NCBI GenBank assembly: GCA_022823725.1 | Contig: JAJEHL010000029.1 | Span: 60,229 to 124,228, forward strand | DNA length: 64,000 nt | Source: Candidatus Latescibacterota bacterium | GTDB lineage: Bacteria; Latescibacterota; UBA2968 | Direction: 5' to 3' | Part shown: positions 18,272-27,621 of the stretch, one piece after another | Layout: the number at the start of each line of letters is the position of its first letter | Numbering within the stretch: position 1 is the first letter of the stretch | The notes under the pieces: generated by a model | The model's database searches: none | Told to the model about the DNA's origin: nothing | What the model saw: only the letters and a program-made list of their open reading frames with translations | Position numbers and translations under genes: made by a program

Positions 18272-19237
18272 ATGATTTCTCAAGACCAAATCCGTTCACA
18301 ACTGAATAACTGTTTGTTAGAAGCCAAATTTGCCCGCTGGGCAAATAAATACCAAAAAGGGAAAGTGCGGGACATCTATCTCCTCGACGACAAACGCATT
18401 CTCATCACCACAGACCGCCAGAGCGCGTTTGACCATGTGCTCGGTGCGATCCCCCTGAAGGGACAGGTATTGAACAAAACCGCAAAATACTGGTTTGATC
18501 AGACCGCAGATATCGTGCCCAATCAAGTACTCGACGTACCGGACCCCAATGTGACGGTTGCGCGCGAACTCGACATGTTACCCGTCGAAATCGTCGTGCG
18601 GCGGTACCTGACTGGCAGCACAGACACCTCAGTGTGGACAAATTACAATAACGGCGTGAGAAAATTCTGCGGCGTAGATTTGCCCGATGGCATGATAAAA
18701 AATCAAAAATTTGACGAACCGATTATCACGCCGACCACAAAAGCAGAAGATCACGACGAATCGATCTCGCCGCAGGAAATTGTCGAGCGCGGCCTGGTGG
18801 ATGCAGACAGGTGGACAGAAGTCGAGAAAGTGGCCCTGGAATTGTTCGCACGCGGCACAGAACTGGCTGCACAGCGCGGTTTGATTCTCGTAGATACAAA
18901 ATACGAGATGGGCCTGGATCCAGAAGGCAACCTGACCGTTGCCGATGAGATTCACACGCCCGACTCTTCGCGCTACTGGATCCTGAATTCTTATGAAGAC
19001 CTCCATGCGCGCGGCGAAGAACCCGAAAGTCTGGACAAAGAATTTTTGCGCCTCTGGCTCGTGGATAAGGGAATTTCCGACGATAATATTCCCGAATTGG
19101 ATGACGAAATTCGCACACAAGTCTCCGCACGATACATCGACCTGTTCGAGCGTGTAACAGGCGAAAAATTTGAAACCGACGTGGATGATACGCCCATTCT
19201 CGAGCGCATCGAAAAAAATATCGAGCCGTATTTTTAA
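18272..19237 (+). CDS. purC: Phosphoribosylaminoimidazole-succinocarboxamide synthase (SAICAR synthase)
   Basis: 321 aa. The family signature is clear: YQKGKVRDIYLLDDKRILI at the start, TDRQSAFDHVLG, KGQVLNKTAKYWF, VVRRYLTGST and PTTKAEDHDESIS, followed by LILVDTKYEMG and IHTPDSSRYW. It joins aspartate to CAIR with ATP in purine synthesis. At about 320 residues it is longer than the compact E. coli type and like the longer bacterial and yeast form. No other purine gene is next to it. SD AAGGAG lies before the start. Confidence 0.97.
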   Translation: MISQDQIRSQLNNCLLEAKFARWANKYQKGKVRDIYLLDDKRILITTDRQSAFDHVLGAIPLKGQVLNKTAKYWFDQTADIVPNQVLDVPDPNVTVARELDMLPVEIVVRRYLTGSTDTSVWTNYNNGVRKFCGVDLPDGMIKNQKFDEPIITPTTKAEDHDESISPQEIVERGLVDADRWTEVEKVALELFARGTELAAQRGLILVDTKYEMGLDPEGNLTVADEIHTPDSSRYWILNSYEDLHARGEEPESLDKEFLRLWLVDKGISDDNIPELDDEIRTQVSARYIDLFERVTGEKFETDVDDTPILERIEKNIEPYF

Positions 19238-19252
19238 AAAAAGCGATCAACA

Positions 19253-19471
19253 GTGGAAGATCTGATTAACAGTTTGCTCAAGAGTCTCGAAAGTGCCAGC
19301 GGTCGCAGCATTGGGATGGTGATGGCCGTAATCGGGGTGCTAATCTGGTGGGGTGTTCATCTGATTCGCAAAATTGGTCGCAAGATGCGCAATGACGTTG
19401 GTGTATCTGAAAAACCCAGTGACGTCCAACGACCGCGAAAGCGTTTGTCTTTGCGCGAATATCACCGGTAA
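19253..19471 (+). CDS. Small single-pass membrane protein
   Basis: 72 aa from a GTG start 15 bases after purC. Residues about 20-38 form one hydrophobic helix (IGMVMAVIGVLIWWGVHLI), followed by a basic stretch that should stay in the cytoplasm. No family recognised. It reads 8 bases into the TPR protein gene and may be translated with it. The SD is weak, so the start is uncertain. Confidence 0.5.
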   Translation: MEDLINSLLKSLESASGRSIGMVMAVIGVLIWWGVHLIRKIGRKMRNDVGVSEKPSDVQRPRKRLSLREYHR

Positions 19472-19479
19472 GTTTATGC

Positions 19480-20640
19480 ATGAATGATCAGATTATACAA
19501 CAGTGTGCTGTGATGAGCGATCGGGAACTTGTGCGCACACTGACGATTGACCGGGAAAATTTCCAGAAGGCTTTTCTCGTGATCGCAGAAAGTGAACGAG
19601 AAAAACGCGCATTATCCATAGAAAACTTTATCGACGATGTCCATCTGGCTCTGAATGATGAGGAAGGCGAGTCGTGTACCATTAATCAGGCGCTTGCAAA
19701 AGTACATTCGGGTATTCCGCTCTGGTCGATTCTCACGCTCACCAATTGCCTGGAGGACGCCTGGGTTATTCAGCGCGAGGTCAGTCGATGGCTCGTTCAC
19801 CACTATGAAGAAGAAGGTTACGCAACATCGTTTTTCTTTGACGCCACAGAACAATTAAAATCAACACTCAGGCGTTTTTTATCTCTCAAATTTTGGTCTG
19901 TTGATGTATCGTATGATCTCAATACCTGGAAACCCATTTTTCAATCGCGATCCCCTGCATTTTTGAACAAAATTATTTCGGAATTGGGCGACATTTCGCA
20001 CACAGTCAAAACGCCCTTGTTTTCACAAGACCAAAAGGGTCAACTCGTCTTGCTGGTGCATCCAGAATTTGAGAAGCAAGCGCAAGAGATCGTAGATAAT
20101 AATCGTACTAAAATTGAGCAACTCTACGATCGGGCTGAACATTTGGCCGAGACGGAAAATGCTAAGCGTGAACTGAGGGTTTACGACATCTTATCTGAAT
20201 TGGTGCCCGATAATCTCGCAGTGCATTACAACCGAGGCAATGTTTTAATTGAACTGGAGCGATTAGATGAAGCGGTTGAATCCCTGATTGAAGCCATTGT
20301 TCTCGGCCTTCCCGAAATTGGGGATAAAATTGATCTCAAACCGCGTCGAGGTAGCGGCATTTCAGGCAATGTGAATCCATTGTTAAATCTCATGGCATTG
20401 TCTCGTGAAAACAATGAATCGCTGCATTATCCCGACTATATTGATGATATTGAAATACTGCTACAGCACATTGGCGAACAGCTTCTGGAAAATACCCGCA
20501 TTCTACACGGATTGGCCATCATTGCCGAACAAAAAAACGATATCGCGGCAGCCTGTCAGCGCTACCGCGATATGCTCGCCATCGATCCTCAAAACAAAGC
20601 TGCCCAAACCCACCTGGCCTATTTGGAACAAATACAGTGA
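19480..20640 (+). CDS. TPR-containing protein of unknown function
   Basis: 386 aa, soluble and without a signal peptide. The N-terminal 210 residues are helical with no recognised domain. The C-terminal half holds TPR-like units: AVHYNRGNVLIELERLDEAVESLIEAI and GLAIIAEQKNDIAAACQRYRDMLAIDPQNKAAQ (described by position about 250-285 and 340-380). TPRs bind partner proteins; the partner is not evident. It ends 12 bases from the convergent glycerol kinase gene, with no terminator hairpin in the gap. Confidence 0.7.
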   Translation: MNDQIIQQCAVMSDRELVRTLTIDRENFQKAFLVIAESEREKRALSIENFIDDVHLALNDEEGESCTINQALAKVHSGIPLWSILTLTNCLEDAWVIQREVSRWLVHHYEEEGYATSFFFDATEQLKSTLRRFLSLKFWSVDVSYDLNTWKPIFQSRSPAFLNKIISELGDISHTVKTPLFSQDQKGQLVLLVHPEFEKQAQEIVDNNRTKIEQLYDRAEHLAETENAKRELRVYDILSELVPDNLAVHYNRGNVLIELERLDEAVESLIEAIVLGLPEIGDKIDLKPRRGSGISGNVNPLLNLMALSRENNESLHYPDYIDDIEILLQHIGEQLLENTRILHGLAIIAEQKNDIAAACQRYRDMLAIDPQNKAAQTHLAYLEQIQ

Positions 20641-20652
20641 GAACGCTATCAG

Positions 20653-22131
20653 TTACGCCAAAAGTGTGCGCTCTACTGCTTTGTGCCACCCCGCCAGCAA
20701 TGCCTCGCGGCGATCTTGCGACATCGCAGGCTCAAAGGTGCGTTGCGGTGGATTAATATCGGCAAGCGCGTCAGCATTATCCCACACGCCCGTCGTCAAT
20801 CCCGCCAGCATCCCCGCCCCCAATGCAGTCGTCTCTACGTACTTTGGACGAACCACCGGTACATCCAGAATATCCGCTTGAAACTGCATCAAAAAATCAT
20901 TCACCACAGCCCCCCCATCCACGCGCAAACTCGTTACAGACTGCCCTGCATCGGCGACCATCGCATGGACGAGATCAGCTGACTGATAGGCAATAGACTC
21001 CAGTGCGGCGCGTGCTATCTGGGCGCGCCCAGTACCGCGCGTAAGCCCCACAATCGTCCCTCGCGCATCCGCATCCCAGTACGGCGCCCCCAGGCCGGTA
21101 AATGCGGGAACGAAATACACCCCCCCCGTATCGTCAATCGCCTGAGACCACGCCTCGGTCTCAGCGGCAGTATCAATAATCCCCAAACCATCGCGCAGCC
21201 ATTGAACCGTCGCTCCCGCGCTGAACACTGCACCTTCAAGCGCCTGGGATACGCCCCCTGAAGGCCCACACGAAAGCGTCGTCAACAAACCGTGTGCGGA
21301 CGGCACCGCCCGATCACCCGTTTGAAAAAGTGTAAAACACCCCGTGCCATACGTATTTTTAATATCGCCTGCCCGAACGCCGCGTTGTCCAAAAAGCGCG
21401 GCTTGCTGATCGCCCGCAATCCCCCCTATTGGAATGCCCGCAGGTAAAATGCCCAAATCCACAGTAGCCCCAAAGTCCCCAGCAGATGATCGCACTTTGG
21501 GGAGTATGCCCGCGGGGATATCAAAAATCTCCAACAATTCGTCGTCCCACTTTCTTCTGTGAATATTATAAATCATCGTGCGCGAGGCATTGGTATAATC
21601 AGTCGCGTGAACAGCCCCTCCCGTAAGTTTGTACAACAAAAAACTATCCACAGTGCCAAAACACACCTCACCTTTCTCTGCACGCGCACGCAGACTATAG
21701 ACGCGGTCGAGTAACCACGCAATCTTACTCGCCGAAAAATAAGCATCAATGACCAACCCCGTCTTTTCACGCACCAGATCTTCAAGGCCATCTGCGCGAT
21801 ATAGGGCACACAAATCCGCCGTACGCCGGCACTGCCAGACAATCGCGTCGTAAACGGGTTCACCCGTTCTCCGATCCCATAAGACAGTTGTCTCGCGCTG
21901 ATTGGCAATACCAATGCCTTTTATTTCTGCGGCATCTATACCCGCCTCTGTGATTGCTGCGTCAATAACTTTCAGTGTCGTATCCCATATCTCCGTTGCG
22001 TCGTGCGATACCCAGCCGGGACGCGGAAATATCTGTCGAAACTCCGAATATCCTCGCCCCAAAATTTCCCCTTGAGAATCCAACACCAACGCAGTTGTCC
22101 CCGTTGTCCCCTGATCAATGCTCAAAATCAT
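20653..22131 (-). CDS. glpK: Glycerol kinase
   Basis: About 492 aa, the normal GlpK length. It opens with ILSIDQGTTGTTALVLD, then has GIANQRETTVLWDRRTGEPVYDAIVWQ, NTYGTGCF and the C-terminal LRVDGGAVVNDFLMQFQADIL, all hallmark FGGY-kinase/GlpK segments. It phosphorylates glycerol to glycerol 3-phosphate with ATP in the cytoplasm. ATG at 22131 is chosen because the family starts right before ILSIDQGT; an upstream in-frame ATG at 22149 would add six residues. No glpF, glpD or glpR is adjacent, so it stands alone here. Confidence 0.95.
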   Translation of the reverse strand: MILSIDQGTTGTTALVLDSQGEILGRGYSEFRQIFPRPGWVSHDATEIWDTTLKVIDAAITEAGIDAAEIKGIGIANQRETTVLWDRRTGEPVYDAIVWQCRRTADLCALYRADGLEDLVREKTGLVIDAYFSASKIAWLLDRVYSLRARAEKGEVCFGTVDSFLLYKLTGGAVHATDYTNASRTMIYNIHRRKWDDELLEIFDIPAGILPKVRSSAGDFGATVDLGILPAGIPIGGIAGDQQAALFGQRGVRAGDIKNTYGTGCFTLFQTGDRAVPSAHGLLTTLSCGPSGGVSQALEGAVFSAGATVQWLRDGLGIIDTAAETEAWSQAIDDTGGVYFVPAFTGLGAPYWDADARGTIVGLTRGTGRAQIARAALESIAYQSADLVHAMVADAGQSVTSLRVDGGAVVNDFLMQFQADILDVPVVRPKYVETTALGAGMLAGLTTGVWDNADALADINPPQRTFEPAMSQDRREALLAGWHKAVERTLLA

Positions 22132-22170
22132 ACCTGATCCGCCTTTCATCCGTGCAATCCTTAAATCCGT

Positions 22171-22941
22171 TTACTCCGCGATCGTTTTTTCCGGTGCCGT
22201 ATGCCAGTGCTTTAATGCAATCTCGCCATTTTCGAGCACAGCATAAGCATCGTACCTCATCCAATCTCCCAACACGACCAGTGTCCCGCCATCCACCGGC
22301 TCAACACTCAGCGCGTGATAGTGTCCACAAATCACAAAATCAAATCCCTCGGCAAATTTCTCTGCCGCGTTTTTAATAAAATATAAAGGCAGATATGTTT
22401 TCCTTGTCTTCTGCGTCCCTTTTTTGATACCAGCGTCCGAAGACCGCGACACAATACGCGCCAGATAAGCGCCGATATCTGGATGTAACCACCGAAACAG
22501 GGCGATACACAGTGGATGCTTCAAAATGCGCCGCCGCAGTTCAAATTTCCAATTTTGCTGAAAAATATCGCCGTGTGTCACATACAAACGGCGATTCTGG
22601 TGTACGACGTCGCAAAAATGCCCGGGAAGCTCCACCCCCACCTGCTCGGATAAATAGTCTCCCAGCCAGCTATCGTGATTGCCCGGCAGATAAATGACGC
22701 GCGTTCCACTTTGAACGAGATGATACAGTTCAAAGATCACACGCGCGCCATGTGCGGGAACCACAGATCGATATTCAAACCAAAAATCGAAAAGATCACC
22801 CACAATATACAAACACTCAGCATCTTTGCGAATGGCGCGTAGAAAATCGATCAGCGCGTTTTCGCGAACGCGCGGTGGACGGATATATTTGCCCCCACCT
22901 ATATGCGCGTCAGAAATAAAATAAATTTTATCTTTTTTCAT
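22171..22941 (-). CDS. lpxH: UDP-2,3-diacylglucosamine diphosphatase, LpxH-like
   Basis: 256 aa calcineurin-type phosphoesterase. All metal-ligand motifs are visible: SDAHIGG, GDLFDFWFE, PGNHDSW, THGD and CGHYHAL. The insertion between GDIFQQNWKF and HPDIGAYLA matches the lipid-binding cap of LpxH. The enzyme removes UMP in lipid A synthesis at the inner membrane, which supports an outer membrane with LPS-like lipid. LpxH, LpxG and other YbbF-type paralogues are hard to separate from motifs alone. The gene lies between glpK and a helicase gene on the same strand. Confidence 0.8.
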   Translation of the reverse strand: MKKDKIYFISDAHIGGGKYIRPPRVRENALIDFLRAIRKDAECLYIVGDLFDFWFEYRSVVPAHGARVIFELYHLVQSGTRVIYLPGNHDSWLGDYLSEQVGVELPGHFCDVVHQNRRLYVTHGDIFQQNWKFELRRRILKHPLCIALFRWLHPDIGAYLARIVSRSSDAGIKKGTQKTRKTYLPLYFIKNAAEKFAEGFDFVICGHYHALSVEPVDGGTLVVLGDWMRYDAYAVLENGEIALKHWHTAPEKTIAE

Positions 22942-22979
22942 AAGCCAATCGGGAAAAGGATTTCCCTCTTACACCACAA

Positions 22980-23008
22980 TTGTAGGAGCGGCATCCCTGC
23001 CGCGATCT
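22980..23008. repeat. REP-like hairpin led by TTGTAGG
   Basis: TTGTAGGA followed by GCGGCA (22988-22993), loop TCCC, TGCCGC (22998-23003) makes a perfect 6-bp hairpin in the gap between the helicase and lpxH-like genes. There is no T-run on either strand, so it is more like a dispersed REP element than a terminator. A related TTGTAGGG element lies at 49644-49670. Confidence 0.5.
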
Positions 23009-23014
23009 CAACTC

Positions 23015-25990
23015 CTAATTCTCCCCTTCGCGTTCTAATCCGAGTTCATCCCAGAACCGAGAAGGCACCATATTTCTGCCAGGACGGTGCCGCACGCAGG
23101 AAAGCGTGAGACGATCCATTGCGCGGGTAATCCCCACGTACAACAACCTGCGCTGTTCCGCTAAATCCGCACTATTCATGGCGCGTGCATTGGGCAAAAT
23201 GCGATCTTCGAGACCGCAAATATAGACCTCTCGAAACTCAAGCCCCTTTGCCGCGTGCAACGTCAGCAAATGCACGGCATCGCGGTCTGGGGTATCCAAT
23301 TCGACTTTGTAGAGATCGGCAAAATCGAGCAAATTGCGAATAGCCTCCTGGAGAGATGGCGCAGCAGCACCATGGCGTTCGCAAAGGTCTCGAAAGCGTT
23401 GAATCTGATCGGGAGCGTGCAACGCGAGCACATCCGGACGAGGATCTTCGCCGAGCAACATCCGCGTCTGCCCCCGCAGTCGGTCGGCATCCAATCGAGA
23501 GTAGTGCTGTACGAGATTGCGAATACACAAATTGGCCGGTCCCAAAAGACGTTGCGCTCCCAGGTTGAAATGCACGTGTTCTTCGCGGGAAAATTCCTTA
23601 TCCCTTGCGCCATCGCGCGCGCGAAATAGCAAACCCAGAGCAACGTGATCCAAAAGGCGTTCATGCGTCATGCGCCGGTAGCGAGAGGCGCGCTCTTTCT
23701 TCATAGCTTCAAACACGCGATACAAAGCCAGTGCCCGCGCACGTGCTGGTGGATCGTTTAGATCTGACGCAATATCATACCGCTCGCAAAGAGGACGCAG
23801 ATCGCGCGCAGCAGCCGCGCCATAGCTTCGCGCCATAGGCAATATATCAACCGTCGGATTGGGCATGCGAGACCTGCCATTGCGACGGGCTTCGCGGTGC
23901 AAAACCTGAAAATCGAATGCATAGCCGTTGTGTGCGACCAGAATATCAATACCGACAAATGCCTGAAACGCGAGATAAATTTCCTGAAATGTAGGCGCCG
24001 TGCCTTTGCCCTCTCGCAGGCGCACGGGTGAATAAAATGTATCGACAACGCGCCCATCTCGCACGCGCACAGCACCCAGACCCGTAATTTGTGCATGATC
24101 GGGATCGTCACTCGCGGTTTCCAGCGCAAATGCAGTGTATTCCGGCATATACGCTGGCAAATCGGCGCAGTGGATCGCCTGACACAATTTGAGAGCGGCG
24201 AGCACTGCACCACACGCCAGACCCCCCAAATGTAAAAAGTGTTCGGGAGTTTTAGGCGGGTCTTCGTCAAATGACAAAACCAGAGTATCGGATAAAACAT
24301 CCAATCGGCTACCGGGCACAGCCTCTCGTATTATGAGACCCGGCCGCGCCAGTGCATCCCGAATCAGAGTTGTAAGCAGGTGCCGCAGCACCTCGTCTCG
24401 ACACGCCACATATAAGGTGCCGCCCCTGCGCCAGAGTGGCAACACGCGATTCAGAGCGGTATCGAGATCCGACAGTGCGAGGGGATCTACAATGTCATCG
24501 AGATGATTTTTCAGGGACGGCAACTCCGATGTATTCAATTGATCCAGAATATCATCCACCAGATGGGGCAAAGATGCGACCGCGCCTCTTTGCACGGCAT
24601 TGTGTACCACGCCTGCCAGCCCCAGTGCGCATTCCACATCCATGCCCTCTCCTTCCGAAACCGTTCGCGGATACAGAAAAGCAGCCTGTTTGAAACTCCC
24701 GATATTTTTTTGTTTCTGAAATCCCCGCACCGCCGGATATAATTTTGGATCCACTGCTTCGAGTTCTCGCCGCAAAAACAACTCGAGGCTCGCGTCATTT
24801 GCGCCATCGAGCGCATAGCGCAACACAGACAGTGCGCGGCGGATCACGGGCTGGTCGAACAAGCCCCTGCGATGGGCCATCAGGCAGGGAACATTGGCGC
24901 GCATGAAAATGCGCTCGAGTTCGCTACCTATTGCGTGTTGCGGATAAAGCACCGCAATATCCCGGTGAACCAGATCGGGCGTTTCCCGGATGCGATCCCA
25001 GATATCGCCCGCAATAAACTGGCCTTCTTCCTCAAACGTATCAAAAGCCATCCCCCGCACGCGGCTCCCCGATCTCTGGGTATGTATGCTGCGTTCAAAC
25101 AACACGTCATTCTTGGCGATAAACACGCGCGCCAGCCGCAAAATCTCTGCGGATGATCGATAATTTTCCTCAAGAAAAATGGGTGGACTTCCTTTGAGAA
25201 AATCATCTTGAAATTGTTCGATATGTTCCGGCCTGGCATGTCGCCACCCATAAATGGATTGCTCGTCGTCTGCAACCACAAAAACACTGCGATGAGCCGC
25301 GCCCAACAAATAAACGAGGGCGTATTGCACGGGATCAGTATCTTGAAACTCATCGACGAGGATGTGTTGAAACTGCGCGCGATAATCCATCAAAATCTGG
25401 CGGCGCGAATGAAGCAAGTCATGCGCGAGAAAGATGAGATCGTCAAAATCGATCAATCGGTTTTTTTGAAGCTCAGCTTCGTACTTATCGAGCAATTCCG
25501 CATCCCCTTTTTTCATCGGAACATGCGGTTTGTATCGCCGTTGCCACTTCAGGCGATTCACATTTTGCATCACATTATTCAAATTGCTTTCATTGGGATT
25601 CAGGCGTGGAAATGCGCGGTAGATCAACGTGCGCTGAAGGTCTTCATCGGCGATACCAAAATGCGGCGGCAATCCAACCGTTTCTCGATGCGCGCGCAAA
25701 ATCGAGATACAAAACCTGTGAAATGTACCTGCCGTAACCGCCTCCGCAGCATCATTGCTCAATGTACGCGACAGGCGGATTTGTAGTTCTGCCGCGGCTT
25801 TATTTGTAAATGTAAGTGCCAGGATATTTTCCGGATGGACGCTGCGCTGTGAGACCAGATACGCAATGCGCTCAGTCAGCACCCGCGTCTTCCCCGTGCC
25901 CGGTCCCGCAAGCACGAGGACGGGACCTATCGGCGCGGTGACGGCTTCGCGCTGGCGTGCATTTAATGTGATGGGATCAGGGTCTGGCAT
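23015..25990 (-). CDS. UvrD/Rep-family helicase with an inserted, decayed DnaQ-like exonuclease domain
   Basis: About 991 aa. The helicase core is complete by motif: LAGPGTGKTRVLT (Walker A), VDEFQDTDPVQY (motif II), DDEQSIYGWR (III), LTLHAAKGLEFREV (V) and LLYVGITRAMDRL (VI). Between them, near residues 620-790, sits a DEDD-exonuclease-like insert (FALETASD, GLGAVRVRDGRVV, LVAHNGYAFDFQVL). The first acidic residue of DxE is Ala (FALET for FDLET), and the last motif reads PPARARALA in place of HxAxxDA, so the insert is probably inactive. It should unwind DNA in repair or replication. ATG at 25990 is preferred over the TTG two codons upstream. Confidence 0.85.
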   Translation of the reverse strand: MPDPDPITLNARQREAVTAPIGPVLVLAGPGTGKTRVLTERIAYLVSQRSVHPENILALTFTNKAAAELQIRLSRTLSNDAAEAVTAGTFHRFCISILRAHRETVGLPPHFGIADEDLQRTLIYRAFPRLNPNESNLNNVMQNVNRLKWQRRYKPHVPMKKGDAELLDKYEAELQKNRLIDFDDLIFLAHDLLHSRRQILMDYRAQFQHILVDEFQDTDPVQYALVYLLGAAHRSVFVVADDEQSIYGWRHARPEHIEQFQDDFLKGSPPIFLEENYRSSAEILRLARVFIAKNDVLFERSIHTQRSGSRVRGMAFDTFEEEGQFIAGDIWDRIRETPDLVHRDIAVLYPQHAIGSELERIFMRANVPCLMAHRRGLFDQPVIRRALSVLRYALDGANDASLELFLRRELEAVDPKLYPAVRGFQKQKNIGSFKQAAFLYPRTVSEGEGMDVECALGLAGVVHNAVQRGAVASLPHLVDDILDQLNTSELPSLKNHLDDIVDPLALSDLDTALNRVLPLWRRGGTLYVACRDEVLRHLLTTLIRDALARPGLIIREAVPGSRLDVLSDTLVLSFDEDPPKTPEHFLHLGGLACGAVLAALKLCQAIHCADLPAYMPEYTAFALETASDDPDHAQITGLGAVRVRDGRVVDTFYSPVRLREGKGTAPTFQEIYLAFQAFVGIDILVAHNGYAFDFQVLHREARRNGRSRMPNPTVDILPMARSYGAAAARDLRPLCERYDIASDLNDPPARARALALYRVFEAMKKERASRYRRMTHERLLDHVALGLLFRARDGARDKEFSREEHVHFNLGAQRLLGPANLCIRNLVQHYSRLDADRLRGQTRMLLGEDPRPDVLALHAPDQIQRFRDLCERHGAAAPSLQEAIRNLLDFADLYKVELDTPDRDAVHLLTLHAAKGLEFREVYICGLEDRILPNARAMNSADLAEQRRLLYVGITRAMDRLTLSCVRHRPGRNMVPSRFWDELGLEREGEN

Positions 25991-26002
25991 AGACAAAAGT
26001 TC

Positions 26003-27376
26003 TCACCGATCATAGATATTGGGCGACCAATCAACGACATCGAGTTCCTGCTTGACGAGTACGGCCTTGTACGGCGGCACGTTTTTCATCAGCACCACGC
26101 CCGCCCCCACCATTGCACATGGCCCCACAATGCGACCGGGCATAATCATCGCGCCGATACCCGTACGCGAGTAATCCCCAAACAACACGCCGGTAAAACC
26201 GGGCGCTTTTCGGCGAATACCCTGAACCTCGACCTCAATCTCCGCATCGTCAAAGCGCAACGTGCCCACCTGTGTACCCGCGCCTATTTCTGCGCGCTCG
26301 CCAAAAATGCCCGAAAGCTGAATCTGATGGGTCACGCGGCCTTCTTCGAGCATAATACCGCCAAACTCACCCAAATAAGTGATATGACAGTTGGTATCTA
26401 CCGTACCCGACACCTTGGCAAAAGGCCCAATTTTACAGCGGTCGCCGATCACAGTACGGGATGCAATGTGAGAGCCTTCTAATATCTCCGTATTTTTCCC
26501 GATCCAGACCGGTCCCTCAATATAGGCATCTCGGGCAATCGTGGTATTTTCATCGACGAAAATAGGACCGCGAATGCGGGCGTCGGGATCGACAGTAGCC
26601 GTTGGCGCAACAACAGATTCCGTCAGTGCATCAGCCATTTCAGCAAGTGCCATAAGCGCGACATTTTTCGGATGCCAGGGCAGGTCCATATCGAACCAGG
26701 ACCCGGGCAAATCGACCGCAACAAGCGCGCGTCCTTCGCCGTAGAGCAATGGGATAACATCGCAAATTTCCTGGCCCTCAGGCGGAAAGATACCAAATTG
26801 GGTCCTCGGCACAAAATCGGAAGTATTGTCCAGATCGGACAGAGTTTCATTTTTGAAAACATATAGACCGGACAGAGCCTGTCCCGATCCACCGCGAGGT
26901 TTATAAGTGTAAGAAGACAAGCTCTGGTCCTTTTCTACGTGTGCGCGTATATGAGATGAGAGATCGTCAACCTGGACAATACCAGCCACGCCAGAACAGT
27001 TTCTATCTCCAAACGCATCTAACAGATGTGGGATTGCATCAGCACCAAAGAAAACATCTCCAAAAATAACCAGAACATCATCAGCACCAATAAAATCAGA
27101 CGCCAGCCCTACCGCATGCGCCGTACCTTTTGGCTGCAGTTGTTCAATATAAGTAATGCGACAGCCAAATCGCTGTCCACTGCCAAAATAATTGCGCACC
27201 CGACCACCCCGATGCCCCACCACAATCCCAATATCCGTAATACCCGCATCCACCAGACGCGAAACCGTCCACTCCAAAAGCGGGCGATTGCATATTGGAA
27301 ACATCGGCTTGGGGCGAAAGACATTAAACGGAAAAAACCGTTCGCCCTTCCCTGCCGCGAGAATCAGTGCTTTCAT
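26003..27376 (-). CDS. Sugar-1-phosphate nucleotidyltransferase with beta-helix domain (GlmU-like)
   Basis: 457 aa. MKALILAAGKGERFFPF is the pyrophosphorylase signature, followed by RPKPMFPICNRPLLEW and QPKGTAHAV. The C-terminal half consists of hexapeptide repeats (for example PIFVDENTTIARDAYI and VGTLRFDDAEIEV), a left-handed beta-helix. Such proteins activate glucose-, mannose- or N-acetylglucosamine-1-phosphate to NDP-sugars; the helix may add an acetyltransferase. Exact sugar unknown. The ATG at 27376 with GGAG upstream is the true start; the open frame continues upstream without conserved sequence. It ends 12 bases before the helicase gene. Confidence 0.85.
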   Translation of the reverse strand: MKALILAAGKGERFFPFNVFRPKPMFPICNRPLLEWTVSRLVDAGITDIGIVVGHRGGRVRNYFGSGQRFGCRITYIEQLQPKGTAHAVGLASDFIGADDVLVIFGDVFFGADAIPHLLDAFGDRNCSGVAGIVQVDDLSSHIRAHVEKDQSLSSYTYKPRGGSGQALSGLYVFKNETLSDLDNTSDFVPRTQFGIFPPEGQEICDVIPLLYGEGRALVAVDLPGSWFDMDLPWHPKNVALMALAEMADALTESVVAPTATVDPDARIRGPIFVDENTTIARDAYIEGPVWIGKNTEILEGSHIASRTVIGDRCKIGPFAKVSGTVDTNCHITYLGEFGGIMLEEGRVTHQIQLSGIFGERAEIGAGTQVGTLRFDDAEIEVEVQGIRRKAPGFTGVLFGDYSRTGIGAMIMPGRIVGPCAMVGAGVVLMKNVPPYKAVLVKQELDVVDWSPNIYDR

Positions 27377-27466
27377 AAAAACTCCAGAATGAAGTATGAA
27401 ATGTGAAGTGTGAAGTGCCCTCAGCCCCTGGCCCCCAGTCTCCACCCCGCCTGTCACTTTGTTTTT

Positions 27467-27549
27467 ATCTGCGTTCATCCCTGCTTACACCCGCAGAGCC
27501 TGCCCCGTAGTGTTTTTATACGGGGGACATGCCTGCGTCATCTGCGGAT
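27467..27549. repeat. 83-bp nested palindromic dispersed repeat, copy 1
   Basis: An outer inverted pair, CCGCAGA/TCTGCGG, encloses an inner hairpin CCCCGTA/TACGGGG. The same 83 bases recur at 50684-50766 with about four differences. It lies between divergent genes, just upstream of the promoter at 27561. It carries no gene. The structure resembles a REP/MITE-type element. Confidence 0.75.
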
Positions 27550-27560
27550 GCTTTTGTATC

Positions 27561-27589
27561 TTGACATTGCGTGCATTATAGACTACAAT
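27561..27589 (+). promoter_or_regulatory. Sigma-70-like promoter of the lytic transglycosylase gene
   Basis: TTGACA at 27561-27566, 17 bases, then TACAAT at 27584-27589: a near-consensus promoter. Transcription would begin near 27596, which leaves ATG 27622 (with AAAGG upstream) as the first usable start. Confidence 0.75.
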
Positions 27590-27621
27590 TTTTTCAGACC
27601 CCATCGCAAAGGTTTTTTGCA

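Noticed and set aside
22988..23003. Hairpin considered as a terminator for the helicase gene
   Set aside because: No T-run on either side; it fits a dispersed repeat better.
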